DNA of 64,000 bases from an uncultured Polaribacter sp. (lineage in GTDB: Bacteria > Bacteroidota > Bacteroidia > Flavobacteriales > Flavobacteriaceae), in the NCBI RefSeq assembly GCF_947496195.1, contig NZ_CANMBY010000004.1, positions 62,001 through 126,000 on the forward strand, given 5' to 3'. Position numbers and translations under genes: made by a program. Position 1 is the stretch's first letter; each line of letters starts with the position of its first letter. The notes under the pieces were generated by a model. That model searched no databases. It was given only the letters and a program-made list of their open reading frames with translations, and was not told the origin of the DNA. Shown piece by piece: positions 24,267 through 33,431 of the stretch.

Positions 24267-24561
24267 AGCGAAATAAACTTACAAAAAATATTGCTATCAT
24301 AAAAATAGAATTTTGTAAAAAATAGTTACTAGCTAAGTAAATGTTGTTTAAAAGTAACTTAGATTTTATGGTAAAGTTGCTTTACTTTTTTAGTATTCGT
24401 AAAGAGAAAGTAAAAATATAATGTAGTAAATTAGATAAAAAATACTAGAATATATATTTAAAAATACTAGAATAAAAATAAATAAATAGTAGTAAAAATA
24501 TATATTTGTATATATTGAAGGCTAAATAAGCTACTTACAATATACAAAAAAATACCTAAAT
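24267..24561. other. Divergent regulatory region between recombinase and HU-like gene
   Basis: 295 bp, very AT-rich, without a gene. It holds two copies of AAAAATACTAGAATA (24438-24452 and 24460-24474, 22 bp apart, about two helical turns), likely protein-binding sites. A good -7 element for the HU-like gene lies at 24501-24508. No convincing promoter for the recombinase was found. Confidence 0.5.
24501..24508 (+). promoter_or_regulatory. Putative -7 element for the HU-like gene
   Basis: TATATTTG matches TAnnTTTG and lies 53 bp before the ATG at 24562, just downstream of the tandem AAAAATACTAGAATA repeats. Confidence 0.5.
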
Positions 24562-24957
24562 ATGTCATTACGTTATAGAATTACTAAAAGAAATAACTCC
24601 ATAAAAAACAATACAGAACAATATATTTTGCAAGCTGTAAATACGGGTACCATAGATTTAGATAATATTAGTAGACTAATTAGTAATGAGTGTAGCTTGC
24701 ATGAAGTTGATGTAAAAGCAGTTTTAATTGCTTTGGGCTTAAAACTAGAATTTTTTCTTACAGATGGTAAAATAGTAGAGTTAGGTGATATTGGTCGTTT
24801 TAAAATGGGTTTTAGCGGTACTGCTAGTAACGACCCTACTACATTAACCCCTAAACGTAACATTAAAAAATACCATATAAACTATCAACCCTCTAAGAAA
24901 TTAAAGCAACGTTTAAAAGCAGGTGTAGATACTTATAAAGAGGGTAGAAGGGTTTAA
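24562..24957 (+). CDS. HU/IHF-like DNA-binding protein
   Basis: 131 residues of the Bacteroidota histone-like family related to HU: an N-terminal helical part, then DGKIVELGDIGRFKMGFSGT (the HU beta-arm entry) and a basic C-terminus (TPKRNIKKYHINYQPSKKLK). These proteins bend DNA. It is divergent from the cassette recombinase and shares its control region; an accessory role in recombination is possible but unproven, since such genes occur widely in these genomes. Confidence 0.85.
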   Translation: MSLRYRITKRNNSIKNNTEQYILQAVNTGTIDLDNISRLISNECSLHEVDVKAVLIALGLKLEFFLTDGKIVELGDIGRFKMGFSGTASNDPTTLTPKRNIKKYHINYQPSKKLKQRLKAGVDTYKEGRRV

Positions 24958-24976
24958 CCTAAACATAAAAACATAA

Positions 24977-25005
24977 AAAAAGGCGCTATTTTATAGCGCC
25001 TTTTT
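24977..25005. terminator. Bidirectional terminator between HU-like gene and pdhC
   Basis: Perfect 13-bp inverted repeat with core AGGCGCTAT/ATAGCGCCT, 3-base loop and flanking A/T runs. Serves both convergent genes. Confidence 0.9.
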
Positions 25006-25023
25006 AATAGTATGATTTAAAAC

Positions 25024-26670
25024 CTATGCTAACATAGTAACAGGGTTTTCTATATACGTTTTTAAGGTTTGTAAAAATTGCGCACCTACAGCACCATCTA
25101 CAGTTCTATGATCGCACGTTAAGGTTAATTTCATCGTATTACCTACAACAATTTGTCCGTTTTTAACTACTGGTTTTTCTACAATAGCACCAACCGATAA
25201 AATGGCTGAGTTAGGTTGGTTAATAATAGATGTAAAGTTGTCTATACCAAACATACCTAAGTTAGATACTGTAAACGTACTGCCTTGCATTTCTGCAGGA
25301 GTAATTTTTTTGTTTCTTGCTTTACCAGCTAAATCACGCACAGCAGATCCAATTTGTGTTAAGCTTAAACTATTTGTGTGCTTAATTACAGGTACTAATA
25401 AACCTTCGTCTACAGCTACAGCCACACCAACATGTATGTGTTTGTGGTAAAGTGTAGCATTATCGTTCCAAGACGTGTTTACTTGTGGGTGTTTTTGTAA
25501 TGCCATAGCACAAGCCTTAACCACCATATCATTAAAAGATACTTTTGTATCAGGTATGCTATTTATGGTTTTTCTAGATGCAATTGCGTTATCCATATCT
25601 ACTTCAATAGTTAAACTAAAGTCTGGTGCAGAAAATTTAGAATTCCCTAAAGATTTTGCAATGGCTTTACGCATTTGAGAGTTTTTAACTTCTTCAGATT
25701 TTTCTTCGCCAGCAGCAATAAAACTCATAGCAGGAGCAGGTGTAGCACTAGCTGCTGCTTTTGGAGCAGTAGCAGTAGTAGAAGGTGTAAAGTTTTCTAC
25801 ATCTTTCTTTATAATTCTACCATTTTCTCCAGAACCAGAAATATCAGCTAAATTATAACCTTTATCTTCTGCAATCTTTTTAGCTAAAGGAGATGCAAAA
25901 ATGCGACCTCCAGAAGTGTTTTGTGTATTTTGTGCTGGTTTAGCAGTAGTTTCTTCTTTTTGCTCAGCTTTTGTTGCTTTCTTATCTTCTTTTTTACTAT
26001 CTGCCTTTTCAGAAGTATTTGCAGTAGCACCACCATTAGCCACAATTGCACTAACGTCTGTACCTTCTGGACCAATAATAGCTAATAAACTATCTACAGG
26101 TGCAGTTTCACCTTCATTAACACCAATATGTAAAAGAGTACCTTCGTAAAAAGACTCAAACTCCATAGTAGCTTTATCAGTTTCTATTTCTGCTAAAATA
26201 TCTCCTTCTTCTACAGCATCTCCTGTACTTTTTAACCAAGAAGCCACAGTACCATCTGTCATAGTATCACTTAAACGTGGCATAGTAACTACTTGCACAC
26301 CATCTGGTATAGCAACAGTTTCTGAAGCGTCTGTATTACTATCGTTAGCAGTAGTTTCTTCTTTTGGTGTTTCTTTAGTTTCTTCTTCTTTAGTTTCAGA
26401 AGCGCCACTTAATAAGCCAGAAATATCTTCGCCTTCTTCACCAATAATAGCTAGTAGTTGATCTACAGGAGAAGTTTCACCTTCTTGAACACCTATATGC
26501 AACAACGTACCTTCATGAAAAGATTCGAATTCCATGGTTGCTTTATCAGTTTCAATTTCTGCTAAAATATCACCTTCTTCAATTTTATCTCCAACTTTTA
26601 CTAACCATTTTGCCACAACACCTTCTTCCATGGTGTCACTTAAACGCGGCATATTTACAACTGTAGCCAT
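25024..26670 (-). CDS. pdhC: Pyruvate dehydrogenase complex E2 (dihydrolipoamide acetyltransferase)
   Basis: 548 residues. Two lipoyl domains with DKATMEFESF (lipoyl lysines K43 and about K166), Ala/Glu/Lys-rich linkers, a peripheral subunit-binding domain (FASPLAKKIAEDKGYNLADI, about 255-295), and a catalytic acetyltransferase domain ending with CDHRTVDGAVGAQFL, which carries the active-site His/Asp. It transfers acetyl groups from E1 to CoA. The gene follows pdhA by 3 bp, so they form one operon. Confidence 0.96.
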   Translation of the reverse strand: MATVVNMPRLSDTMEEGVVAKWLVKVGDKIEEGDILAEIETDKATMEFESFHEGTLLHIGVQEGETSPVDQLLAIIGEEGEDISGLLSGASETKEEETKETPKEETTANDSNTDASETVAIPDGVQVVTMPRLSDTMTDGTVASWLKSTGDAVEEGDILAEIETDKATMEFESFYEGTLLHIGVNEGETAPVDSLLAIIGPEGTDVSAIVANGGATANTSEKADSKKEDKKATKAEQKEETTAKPAQNTQNTSGGRIFASPLAKKIAEDKGYNLADISGSGENGRIIKKDVENFTPSTTATAPKAAASATPAPAMSFIAAGEEKSEEVKNSQMRKAIAKSLGNSKFSAPDFSLTIEVDMDNAIASRKTINSIPDTKVSFNDMVVKACAMALQKHPQVNTSWNDNATLYHKHIHVGVAVAVDEGLLVPVIKHTNSLSLTQIGSAVRDLAGKARNKKITPAEMQGSTFTVSNLGMFGIDNFTSIINQPNSAILSVGAIVEKPVVKNGQIVVGNTMKLTLTCDHRTVDGAVGAQFLQTLKTYIENPVTMLA

Positions 26671-26673
26671 ATC

Positions 26674-27663
26674 TTAACTTATAAAAGGATAATCTTCTTG
26701 TTCGTAAACAACATCATATAATTGTTGAGGATCTGGGAATGGAGAGTCTTCTGCAAATTGCTCACATTCTTTCACCATTTTCTTCACCTCTTTATCCATT
26801 GCTTTAATGTCTTCTTCAGTGCCATACCCTTTTTCTAAGATAATATCTTTTACTTGGGTAATTGGGTCTATTTTTTTGTACTCTTCAACTTCGTCTTTAG
26901 TTCTATAGTGTTGTGCATCAGACATTGAGTGTCCTCTATATCTATAGGTTTTCATTTCTAAGAACGTTGGGCCATCTCCACGTCTTGCTCTTGCTAAAGC
27001 TTCATCTACAGCTTCTGCAACCTTAACAGGATTCATGGCATCTACAGGTCCACAAGGCATTTCGTAACCTAAACCTAATTTCCAAATATCTGTATGGTTT
27101 GCAGTACGCTCTACAGAAGTACCCATAGCATAACCGTTATTTTCACAAATAAAAATCACTGGTAATTTCCATAGCATGGCTAAGTTAAAAGCTTCGTGTA
27201 AAGAACCTTGTCTTGCAGCACCATCACCAAAACACGTTAACGTAACACCATCACTACCTTTATATTTGTCTGCAAAAGCAATACCAGCTCCTAAAGGAAT
27301 TTGACCACCTACAATACCATGACCACCATAGAAACCAAATTCTTTAGAGAAAATGTGCATAGAACCACCCATACCTTTAGAGGTACCAGTAGCTTTACCA
27401 TATAATTCTGCCATTACTTTTTTAGGATCTTCGCCCATACCAATTGGCTGTACGTGATTTCTATATGCAGTAATCATTTTATCTTTAGATAAATCCATGG
27501 CATGTAATGCACCTGCCAAAATAGCTTCTTGACCATTGTACAAGTGTAAAAATCCTCTAACTTTTTGCTGAATGTAAACAGAGGCTAACTTATCTTCGAA
27601 CTTGCGCCAAAATAGCATGTCTTTGTACCAATCTAAATAGGTTTCTTTGGTAATTTTTTTCAT
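26674..27663 (-). CDS. pdhA: Pyruvate dehydrogenase E1 component subunit alpha
   Basis: 329 residues, the usual length. TPP/Mg-binding motif GDGAARQGSLHEAFN ... ENNGYAMGT (about 160-195) and the phosphorylation-loop region YRYRGHSMSDAQHYRT, matching E1alpha. Decarboxylates pyruvate with the beta subunit (not in this window). First gene of pdhA-pdhC; the ATG at 27663 is preceded by an AT-rich 129-bp region. Confidence 0.96.
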   Translation of the reverse strand: MKKITKETYLDWYKDMLFWRKFEDKLASVYIQQKVRGFLHLYNGQEAILAGALHAMDLSKDKMITAYRNHVQPIGMGEDPKKVMAELYGKATGTSKGMGGSMHIFSKEFGFYGGHGIVGGQIPLGAGIAFADKYKGSDGVTLTCFGDGAARQGSLHEAFNLAMLWKLPVIFICENNGYAMGTSVERTANHTDIWKLGLGYEMPCGPVDAMNPVKVAEAVDEALARARRGDGPTFLEMKTYRYRGHSMSDAQHYRTKDEVEEYKKIDPITQVKDIILEKGYGTEEDIKAMDKEVKKMVKECEQFAEDSPFPDPQQLYDVVYEQEDYPFIS

Positions 27664-27792
27664 TATAAATAATCGTTGTTTGTTTAGTTTATAATCAAAT
27701 TGAAAATAACTGAGAATACAAAAATAACGGTTTTATAGACAATAAAAAAACGCGTTATTTTAAAATTTAGCGCAATCGTTTTCGCCAGGTTT

Positions 27793-28464
27793 TTATTTGT
27801 CTTTGGCTACTAGTAATGTGGCTTTTGCGCCAGTGGCTAAATTCCACTCATTAGAAGAAAGCAACATACCAGCATCATTATACACCTTAAAAGCAGCTGT
27901 GTTAGGCCCAGAACTTCCTTGGTTTAATGCTACAAAAGAGATTTTATTAAGACCTACATCTAAAGGAATATTAAATTTTTGATTGCTAGTGGTTAATGTA
28001 ATATTATACACAACTGGTATATCATTTACATAAATGGTTACTCTATCTCCATCAGGGTATTGAAAATCTCTACAAATAATATTAACACTTGCAGAATTGG
28101 TTCTAACACTTCCTAAGTCTTGGTCTATTTTAGGAATGATGTATTGCCCATTTATTTTTTTAAAAGATTTTAAAAAGCGCTGTTCGTTAATTTTGGCTAA
28201 TGACAGTATGCCTTTGTTATTTGCACTATCTTCTTGTTGTTTCTTTTTTAGTTTTTCTTTTTCTTTTTCATATGCTTTTTCAAAACCACTAGCACCACTT
28301 AACTCAATTGAGTTTGGCTTTTTAGCTTCTTTGGCATTATTAAGAAGTATGGTTTTCTTTTTGCCTTTTTCTTTACCTCCTTTATTAGAATCTAATTGAG
28401 CAGATAGGGTTATACTACTTAATAATAGTATTAGTAAAGAAAAGGTGGTTTTTTTAATTGTCAT
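27793..28464 (-). CDS. Secreted hypothetical protein of Flavobacteriia type
   Basis: 223 residues with signal peptide (MTIKKTTFSLLILLLSSITLSAQ). Residues 25-95 are highly charged and Lys/Glu-rich, with a coiled-coil stretch (FEKAYEKEKEKLKKKQQED). Residues about 110-220 form a beta-rich domain (DGDRVTIYVNDIPVVYNITL ... GLNKISFVALNQGSSGPNTA) that looks like an Ig-type fold. No characterised family known to me. Confidence 0.75.
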   Translation of the reverse strand: MTIKKTTFSLLILLLSSITLSAQLDSNKGGKEKGKKKTILLNNAKEAKKPNSIELSGASGFEKAYEKEKEKLKKKQQEDSANNKGILSLAKINEQRFLKSFKKINGQYIIPKIDQDLGSVRTNSASVNIICRDFQYPDGDRVTIYVNDIPVVYNITLTTSNQKFNIPLDVGLNKISFVALNQGSSGPNTAAFKVYNDAGMLLSSNEWNLATGAKATLLVAKDK

Positions 28465-28545
28465 GTTACGTAATTAATTCTAAAAGAATGTAGTGCAAAT
28501 ATAATGCCGATTTTAAATGAAGTACTTTAGATTTTGTTAAAAAGC

Positions 28546-29220
28546 TTATTCTACAGAAAAGTTAAAATAAGTTTTTGGGTAAGGTTCATTATTTAATGTA
28601 AAATGCCACCACTCATTATCATAAGGTACAAACCCATTTAAAAGCATAATTTCTCTAAGGTACATTCTATTTTCTTTTTGCTTTTTGCTAATGCCTTTAT
28701 AAAAAGGATGTGAAGCCTCACCAAAAAAATCATAAGGACTTCCCATATCTAACTCTTTGTTGGTAGTTAAATCTACAATAGTTAAATCTACTGTGCTACC
28801 TCTTGTATGGCCAGATTTAGAGGCAATGTAACCTCTTTTAAACAGTTCGCTTTTTGGCACCTTTGGGTAATATTGTTTTTTCATAAGTGTGTCATTCACC
28901 TCTTTTGCCCATCTAACAAAATGATCTACAGCTTGTTGAGGTCTGTAACCATCATAAATTTTTAAACTTAAACCTTTAATAGATAGTATTTTTTGCACCT
29001 CTTTTAAAGCTAAAGCAGTTTTTTTAGTTACAAGTAGACAGTTGTTTTTATAACCGTCTATTTTTTGCCCAATAAAATTGTTAGTACCAAAGTAGCGTAA
29101 CTCAACTTGTATGGTGTTATCTATATCATCTAAATAAACAAAATCTTTAGGCATAGTGTTATTTTGCCCTTGATAAGTTATGGTAAAAAGAAAAAAAGAA
29201 ATGACAACTAAATATTTCAT
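28546..29220 (-). CDS. D-alanyl-D-alanine dipeptidase (VanX/DdpX family, M15D)
   Basis: 224 residues with a signal peptide (ending near ITYQGQ). Zinc-site motifs SGHTRGSTVDLTIVDL (His and Asp ligands) and EWWHFTL (catalytic Glu, third His) are intact, with YDGYRPQQAVDHFVRWA upstream. It hydrolyses D-Ala-D-Ala; outside vancomycin clusters such secreted enzymes are thought to recycle cell-wall dipeptides. No van genes are adjacent. Confidence 0.92.
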   Translation of the reverse strand: MKYLVVISFFLFTITYQGQNNTMPKDFVYLDDIDNTIQVELRYFGTNNFIGQKIDGYKNNCLLVTKKTALALKEVQKILSIKGLSLKIYDGYRPQQAVDHFVRWAKEVNDTLMKKQYYPKVPKSELFKRGYIASKSGHTRGSTVDLTIVDLTTNKELDMGSPYDFFGEASHPFYKGISKKQKENRMYLREIMLLNGFVPYDNEWWHFTLNNEPYPKTYFNFSVE

Positions 29221-29271
29221 AACTCAAAAATAAGAAAAGAATAATAGTTCTATTATTAGTAATTTTGTTTT

Positions 29272-29682
29272 ATGGAAGAATTAACACTTACAACACCTGC
29301 TTTATTGTTTTCGGCAATTTCTTTAATAATGCTAGCGTATACCAATCGTTTTTTAGCCTATGCAGCTGTAATTAGAAATTTACACGATAAGTATTTAAAA
29401 GAAAAAGACGATTCGCTTTTAAGACAAATTATAAATTTAAAAGCAAGATTGTATTTAACCAAATGGATGCAAATATTTGGTATTACTAGTTTGTTATTGT
29501 GTGTGTTAACCATGTTCTTAATTTATGTAGAATACAAAGTGATAGCTATTTGGATTTTTGGAATTGCTTTGGTTTTACTGTTAATTTCTTTAGGCTTACT
29601 TATTCGAGAAATACAAATTTCTACCCAGGCTTTACAACATCATATAGAAGATATAGAAGAACACTTAAAAGCTAAGAAGTAG
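29272..29682 (+). CDS. DUF2721 family membrane protein
   Basis: 136 residues with three hydrophobic helices (about 9-30, 66-87, 92-112), the layout of DUF2721 proteins, whose function is unknown. Motif FLAYAAVIRNLHDKY follows the first helix. The C-terminal tail is a charged helix. Divergent from the dipeptidase gene, with 51 bp between starts. Confidence 0.8.
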   Translation: MEELTLTTPALLFSAISLIMLAYTNRFLAYAAVIRNLHDKYLKEKDDSLLRQIINLKARLYLTKWMQIFGITSLLLCVLTMFLIYVEYKVIAIWIFGIALVLLLISLGLLIREIQISTQALQHHIEDIEEHLKAKK

Positions 29683-29777
29683 TTGGTTTTATAAAAAAGT
29701 AATCGTCGTTTTTTGCAAAACGACGAGTTACCAAGTAAACTAATAAAACCAAGTATTAGTACTATTATTAGAGTTAG
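29683..29777. other. Intergenic region with hairpin
   Basis: Contains a perfect 9-bp stem CGTCGTTTT (29704-29712) / AAAACGACG (29717-29725). A T-run follows at a distance on the minus strand, so it may be a terminator for the PadR/PspC/DUF2807 operon. Confidence 0.5.
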
Positions 29778-29879
29778 CTATTCTAATAAAAATTTTAAAA
29801 AATTAAATAAAGACATGACTACAGCTACTACAGTTGTAATAAGTATAGAATCTCTAAAAGCTTGAATAAATGAATTCAT
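29778..29879 (-). CDS. Small membrane peptide downstream of the DUF2807 gene
   Basis: 33-residue ORF from ATG at 29879: MNSFIQAFRDSILI followed by a hydrophobic span (TTVVAVVMSLFNFLKFLLE). It lies 60 bp after the DUF2807 gene on the same strand. Composition fits a single-pass peptide. Plausible but unproven. Confidence 0.5.
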   Translation of the reverse strand: MNSFIQAFRDSILITTVVAVVMSLFNFLKFLLE

Positions 29880-29939
29880 GGTTGGTTAATTTTTTGGTTG
29901 ATTGATTTTTTTTGGTTGATTGATTGTTGTTTTGAATTC

Positions 29940-30665
29940 TTATTTCGCAGAAACACTGCCCCCAGAAGAAGATTTTTTATTGATTTCTCTTGGGTTGCCT
30001 TTAAAATCGATATCTCCACCACTAGAAGCTTTAGCATTAATACTTTCTGATGCATAAATATTGATGTCTGCACCACTAGAAACATTTACAGTAGCATTTT
30101 TACTAATTAGCTTATAAGCCTCTATAGAAGCACCACTGTTAGCTCTAGATGTATGGTTATTAGCAGTTCCAGAAATTCTAATATCAGAACCACTAGTAGC
30201 ACTTGTTTCTACAGTATCTGCATCTAAAGCAATTCTAATATCTGCACCACTAGTAGCACTTACTTTTATAGTTTCTACCTTTAAAACGTCTTCTGTATAC
30301 ACATCAGATCCGCTTGTGGCAGTTAAGCCTTCTAAGTTTTTTACGGTTACATACACTTTTCTAGCTTTTGCTTGCCAAATATTCTTTTCTGAATAAATTT
30401 TTAATACACCATCATTAACTTCTGTAATAATAATGTCGTGTAAATTTTCATCTGCTTCTAAGGTTACTTTGTTTTTAGTTCCTTGAGATAAATACAAGTC
30501 TAAACCAGTACTCACCTTAATTTTTGTGAATTTTTGAGACGTACTTCTATCTGCAGTGACAACATTTCTATTTCCATTTACTCTGTTAAACATATTAACG
30601 TTACAAGAGCTCATTAAAACTGAAACAAAAAGTAAAGCAAGAAGTTTTTTAGTTGTTGATTTCAT
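29940..30665 (-). CDS. DUF2807 (head GIN domain) surface protein
   Basis: 241 residues. N-terminus MKSTTKKLLALLFVSVLMSSC with lipobox cysteine at 21. A putative auto-transporter-adhesin head GIN domain follows: FTKIKVSTGLDLYLSQGTKN, then repeated T/A-SGxD(I/V) turns (ATSGSDVY, ATSGADIR, ATSGSDIR, NSGASIEA, SSGADINI, SSGGDIDF) forming a right-handed beta-helix-like stack. Last large gene of the PadR/PspC operon; probably an envelope protein. Confidence 0.88.
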   Translation of the reverse strand: MKSTTKKLLALLFVSVLMSSCNVNMFNRVNGNRNVVTADRSTSQKFTKIKVSTGLDLYLSQGTKNKVTLEADENLHDIIITEVNDGVLKIYSEKNIWQAKARKVYVTVKNLEGLTATSGSDVYTEDVLKVETIKVSATSGADIRIALDADTVETSATSGSDIRISGTANNHTSRANSGASIEAYKLISKNATVNVSSGADINIYASESINAKASSGGDIDFKGNPREINKKSSSGGSVSAK

Positions 30666-30760
30666 TCGGATTTTATTTTTTATGGTTCAAATGTCTTTAA
30701 TAAGACGCCAATTTTAAAAGTTTGGTTACTGAATTGTCGATTTTTTATACTGAGTTGTTA

Positions 30761-32488
30761 CTAAATATCAATTTCTGTTTTATCTTCTAAAATTGTAGTT
30801 GACTCTTTTATAATAACTTCACTCACTTCTTTTTTTTCTTCAATCTTTTCTTCTTTACAATCTGTACATTCTAAAGTATCATCTGTCATAATAAAATAAT
30901 GGTTAGCCATGTCTTTATCATAAATGTCTTCTGAATTATCTACATTGTATAAGAAATTACGAATGCTGTTGTCAAAATAAACATAGACACCTTCTGTTAC
31001 ATAAAAAATGATATTTACTTCTTCATCTTTCCAGATATTTTTAAATTCAGATAAATAATAGGCATCTAAAACAATAGTGTTATCTTCTATTTTAAAATTG
31101 TACTTAATGTTTTCTGCATTTTTATTTGCATTCGATTTGTTTTTACCTCTAGACTCTTTTTGAACAATAAAGTAGTTTTCATTCGCATTACTTTTTCTAA
31201 CATCTACTTTAATGTAGCTTCCATAAGTCATTTTTTTACCTTCAACTTCAACTTCTTCTTTAGAAGTAGTTCTTCTTAAATTATGACGATAATATAAATT
31301 GTCATCATTTATCATTTTAAGTTGTAAAGTATCATTAGCAACAACATTTATGTTATTTTTTTGAGAAGATTGGCCATACACAGTATGCGATGTTCCAAAC
31401 TCTAATCCTGTAAAAATCAACCCTAACAAAGAAACTAACCAAATACCTAATAATGTTAAAGATGTAGGTTTGTTTATTTTTTGAACATTGCTAGATAATA
31501 TTCTTAACCCTAGTATAAATAAGACTAAGAAAGGAATACCAACTAATAAAAATACAAATAGCGTTAATAACCATTTTGGTAAAACCGACTCATAAAAGAA
31601 GGGTGGATACTGTAAAAACTCGCCATCTACATTTAACCATTCTAAACTACCTACAGAAAACCCTCCAATAATTAGAGATAAAATAACAGCAGCAGAAACA
31701 AATATGATAATGATTCCGATAAACTTACCAATGATCTTAAATATCGCTAAGATTATTTTTCCAATAGTGTCAAAAAAGTCACTTGCTCCGTTATTTTTTT
31801 TTGTCTTTCCCGAAAAAGTTTGTGTCATTTTTTCAGAAAACTCATTAGCACCTTCTTTAATTTTTTCTGATGCTTTATTAGCAACATCCCTTACGTTTTC
31901 AGAAACGTTAGAAAACTCTTCTCTAATTTTACGTTCTATATTATCTATATTAACAGGCTCTCCCTGCATTTGTAATTTTTCTGCAGTAGTTTTAGCTTCT
32001 GGTAAAAGAATCCAAAGAATAATGTAAAGTAATACTCCAAAGCCTCCAAAAATAAATAAAGCTAATAGCCCTAAACGAATCCAAATGGTATCTATATCTA
32101 AATAATGTGCAATACCTGATGCTACACCACCAAGAAATTTATCATCTCCATCTCTAAATAATTTTTTTCCTGAAGAGCTGTTTCTTTGATACGAATATGA
32201 AGATTGGTCATAAGACTCTTCTGCTTCAGCATAGTCTTCTGGCTGCCCCATAATTCTAATAATATCTTCTATATCACCTTCGTTAACCACTTGTCTTGCA
32301 TCTGTGATTTTTTCAGATAAAAGTTCGCTAATTCTAGCTTCTATGTCAGCAATAATCTCATTTTTTCCTTGAGGATCATCACTCAAAGATCTAGAAATAG
32401 ATTCTAAATATCTTTTTAGTTTTTGATAAGCAGTTTCGTCTATATGGAAGAAAAATCCGCCTAAATTTATGTTTATAGTCTTATTCAT
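30761..32488 (-). CDS. PspC-domain membrane protein
   Basis: 575 residues. N-terminal cytoplasmic part, then a PspC domain (about 105-165: KLFRDGDDKFLGGVASGIAHYLDIDTIWIRLG and the following helix), a charged amphipathic linker (about 170-235), three or four membrane helices (about 240-365), and a C-terminal extracytoplasmic beta domain with an acidic tail. Family links to envelope-stress (phage-shock) responses. It overlaps the PadR regulator gene by 8 bp and is presumably under its control. Confidence 0.9.
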   Translation of the reverse strand: MNKTININLGGFFFHIDETAYQKLKRYLESISRSLSDDPQGKNEIIADIEARISELLSEKITDARQVVNEGDIEDIIRIMGQPEDYAEAEESYDQSSYSYQRNSSSGKKLFRDGDDKFLGGVASGIAHYLDIDTIWIRLGLLALFIFGGFGVLLYIILWILLPEAKTTAEKLQMQGEPVNIDNIERKIREEFSNVSENVRDVANKASEKIKEGANEFSEKMTQTFSGKTKKNNGASDFFDTIGKIILAIFKIIGKFIGIIIIFVSAAVILSLIIGGFSVGSLEWLNVDGEFLQYPPFFYESVLPKWLLTLFVFLLVGIPFLVLFILGLRILSSNVQKINKPTSLTLLGIWLVSLLGLIFTGLEFGTSHTVYGQSSQKNNINVVANDTLQLKMINDDNLYYRHNLRRTTSKEEVEVEGKKMTYGSYIKVDVRKSNANENYFIVQKESRGKNKSNANKNAENIKYNFKIEDNTIVLDAYYLSEFKNIWKDEEVNIIFYVTEGVYVYFDNSIRNFLYNVDNSEDIYDKDMANHYFIMTDDTLECTDCKEEKIEEKKEVSEVIIKESTTILEDKTEIDI

Positions 32489-32825
32489 TTGTAGTTGATT
32501 TTTTACTAGTTACTTGGTCTACTGCATTTACTAAATTGCTCCATGTTTTACTTAATTCTTTTAAAAACATACCTCCGTTTTCTGTTAAAACGTAATATTT
32601 TCTTGGTGGTCCAGAAGTCGATTCTTCCCATCTATAGGTTAATAAACCTGCGTTTTTTAAACGAGTTAGTAATGGGTAAATGGTGCCTTCTACCACAATC
32701 ATTTCAGCACCTTTTAATGTCGATAATATTTCAGAAGTGTAAGCATCTCCATGTTTTAAGATAGATAAAATGCAGAATTCTAAAACACCTTTTCGCATTT
32801 GTGCTTTTGTGTTTTCAATCTTCAT
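32481..32825 (-). CDS. PadR family transcriptional regulator
   Basis: 114 residues with a winged helix-turn-helix: GVLEFCILSILKHGDAYTSE, then EGTIYPLLTRLKNAGLLTYR and SGPPRKYYVLTENG, the classical PadR signature. First regulator of the operon continuing into the PspC and DUF2807 genes; likely represses it in response to an envelope signal. Confidence 0.94.
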   Translation of the reverse strand: MKIENTKAQMRKGVLEFCILSILKHGDAYTSEILSTLKGAEMIVVEGTIYPLLTRLKNAGLLTYRWEESTSGPPRKYYVLTENGGMFLKELSKTWSNLVNAVDQVTSKKSTTNE

Positions 32826-32835
32826 ATATTGTCAT

Positions 32836-33276
32836 TTATTTTATAAATTTTATTGTAAGTGGGTATTTGTAATTTTCTCCTTCTTTAGCTTTTAAGCTTG
32901 CAATTATTACTAGTGCAATACCAATAACATAAATAATACCTGCAACAGAACCCAAACCTATAAAGCCAAAAAGATTCGGAAAATCTAAATCGAAACTTAA
33001 ATTAAAATTTCTACTATTTAAAAAATTATTGTGTCTGCTAAATATAGAACCCAAAGCAAAAGGTACAAATATGATAGATATTAAAAATACATACAGTGTA
33101 TAACTAATATTAAAATTTACAGCTTCTTTACCTTGTTCATCTAAAAACAAACTTCTATCTTTTAAGGTTTGCCATGCAATTAAAGGCGTAATGATGTTAC
33201 CAAAAGGAAACATAAAGCCTGCAAATGCAGAAATATGAATTAAAAAAGCGTTAGTGTTTTCTCTATTTTGTTTCAT
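32836..33276 (-). CDS. DUF4870 family membrane protein
   Basis: 146 residues from ATG at 33276 (MKQNRENTNAF); an upstream in-frame start at 33309 is less likely because MKQN is family-like. Three to four membrane helices and the conserved opening HISAFAGFMFPFGNIITPLI ... FLDEQGKEAVNFNISYTLY, which identify DUF4870. It lies 10 bp before the PadR gene and starts the operon. Function unknown. Confidence 0.85.
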   Translation of the reverse strand: MKQNRENTNAFLIHISAFAGFMFPFGNIITPLIAWQTLKDRSLFLDEQGKEAVNFNISYTLYVFLISIIFVPFALGSIFSRHNNFLNSRNFNLSFDLDFPNLFGFIGLGSVAGIIYVIGIALVIIASLKAKEGENYKYPLTIKFIK

Positions 33277-33431
33277 AATTATTGGTTGATATAATACTTT
33301 CTTATGCAAATATATGTCTTTAAGAAGGTATTATGCAATACATAGTACCTTTATTTAACATTTTATTAACATGTATCTTCTTGTAAAAGTTTGTTTAAAA
33401 AGTCTTAAATTGCCAATAAAATAAAGGACTA

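Noticed and set aside
7233..24957. Prophage or integrative conjugative element
   Set aside because: No structural, packaging, replication or conjugation genes; only the recombinase and repeated sites.
24977..25005. Another recombination site next to the HU-like gene
   Set aside because: Perfect short hairpin with T/A runs and no AAC/GTT cores; a terminator.
28546..29220. Vancomycin resistance (vanX)
   Set aside because: Secreted dipeptidase with signal peptide and no vanH/vanA/vanRS neighbours; wall recycling is more likely.
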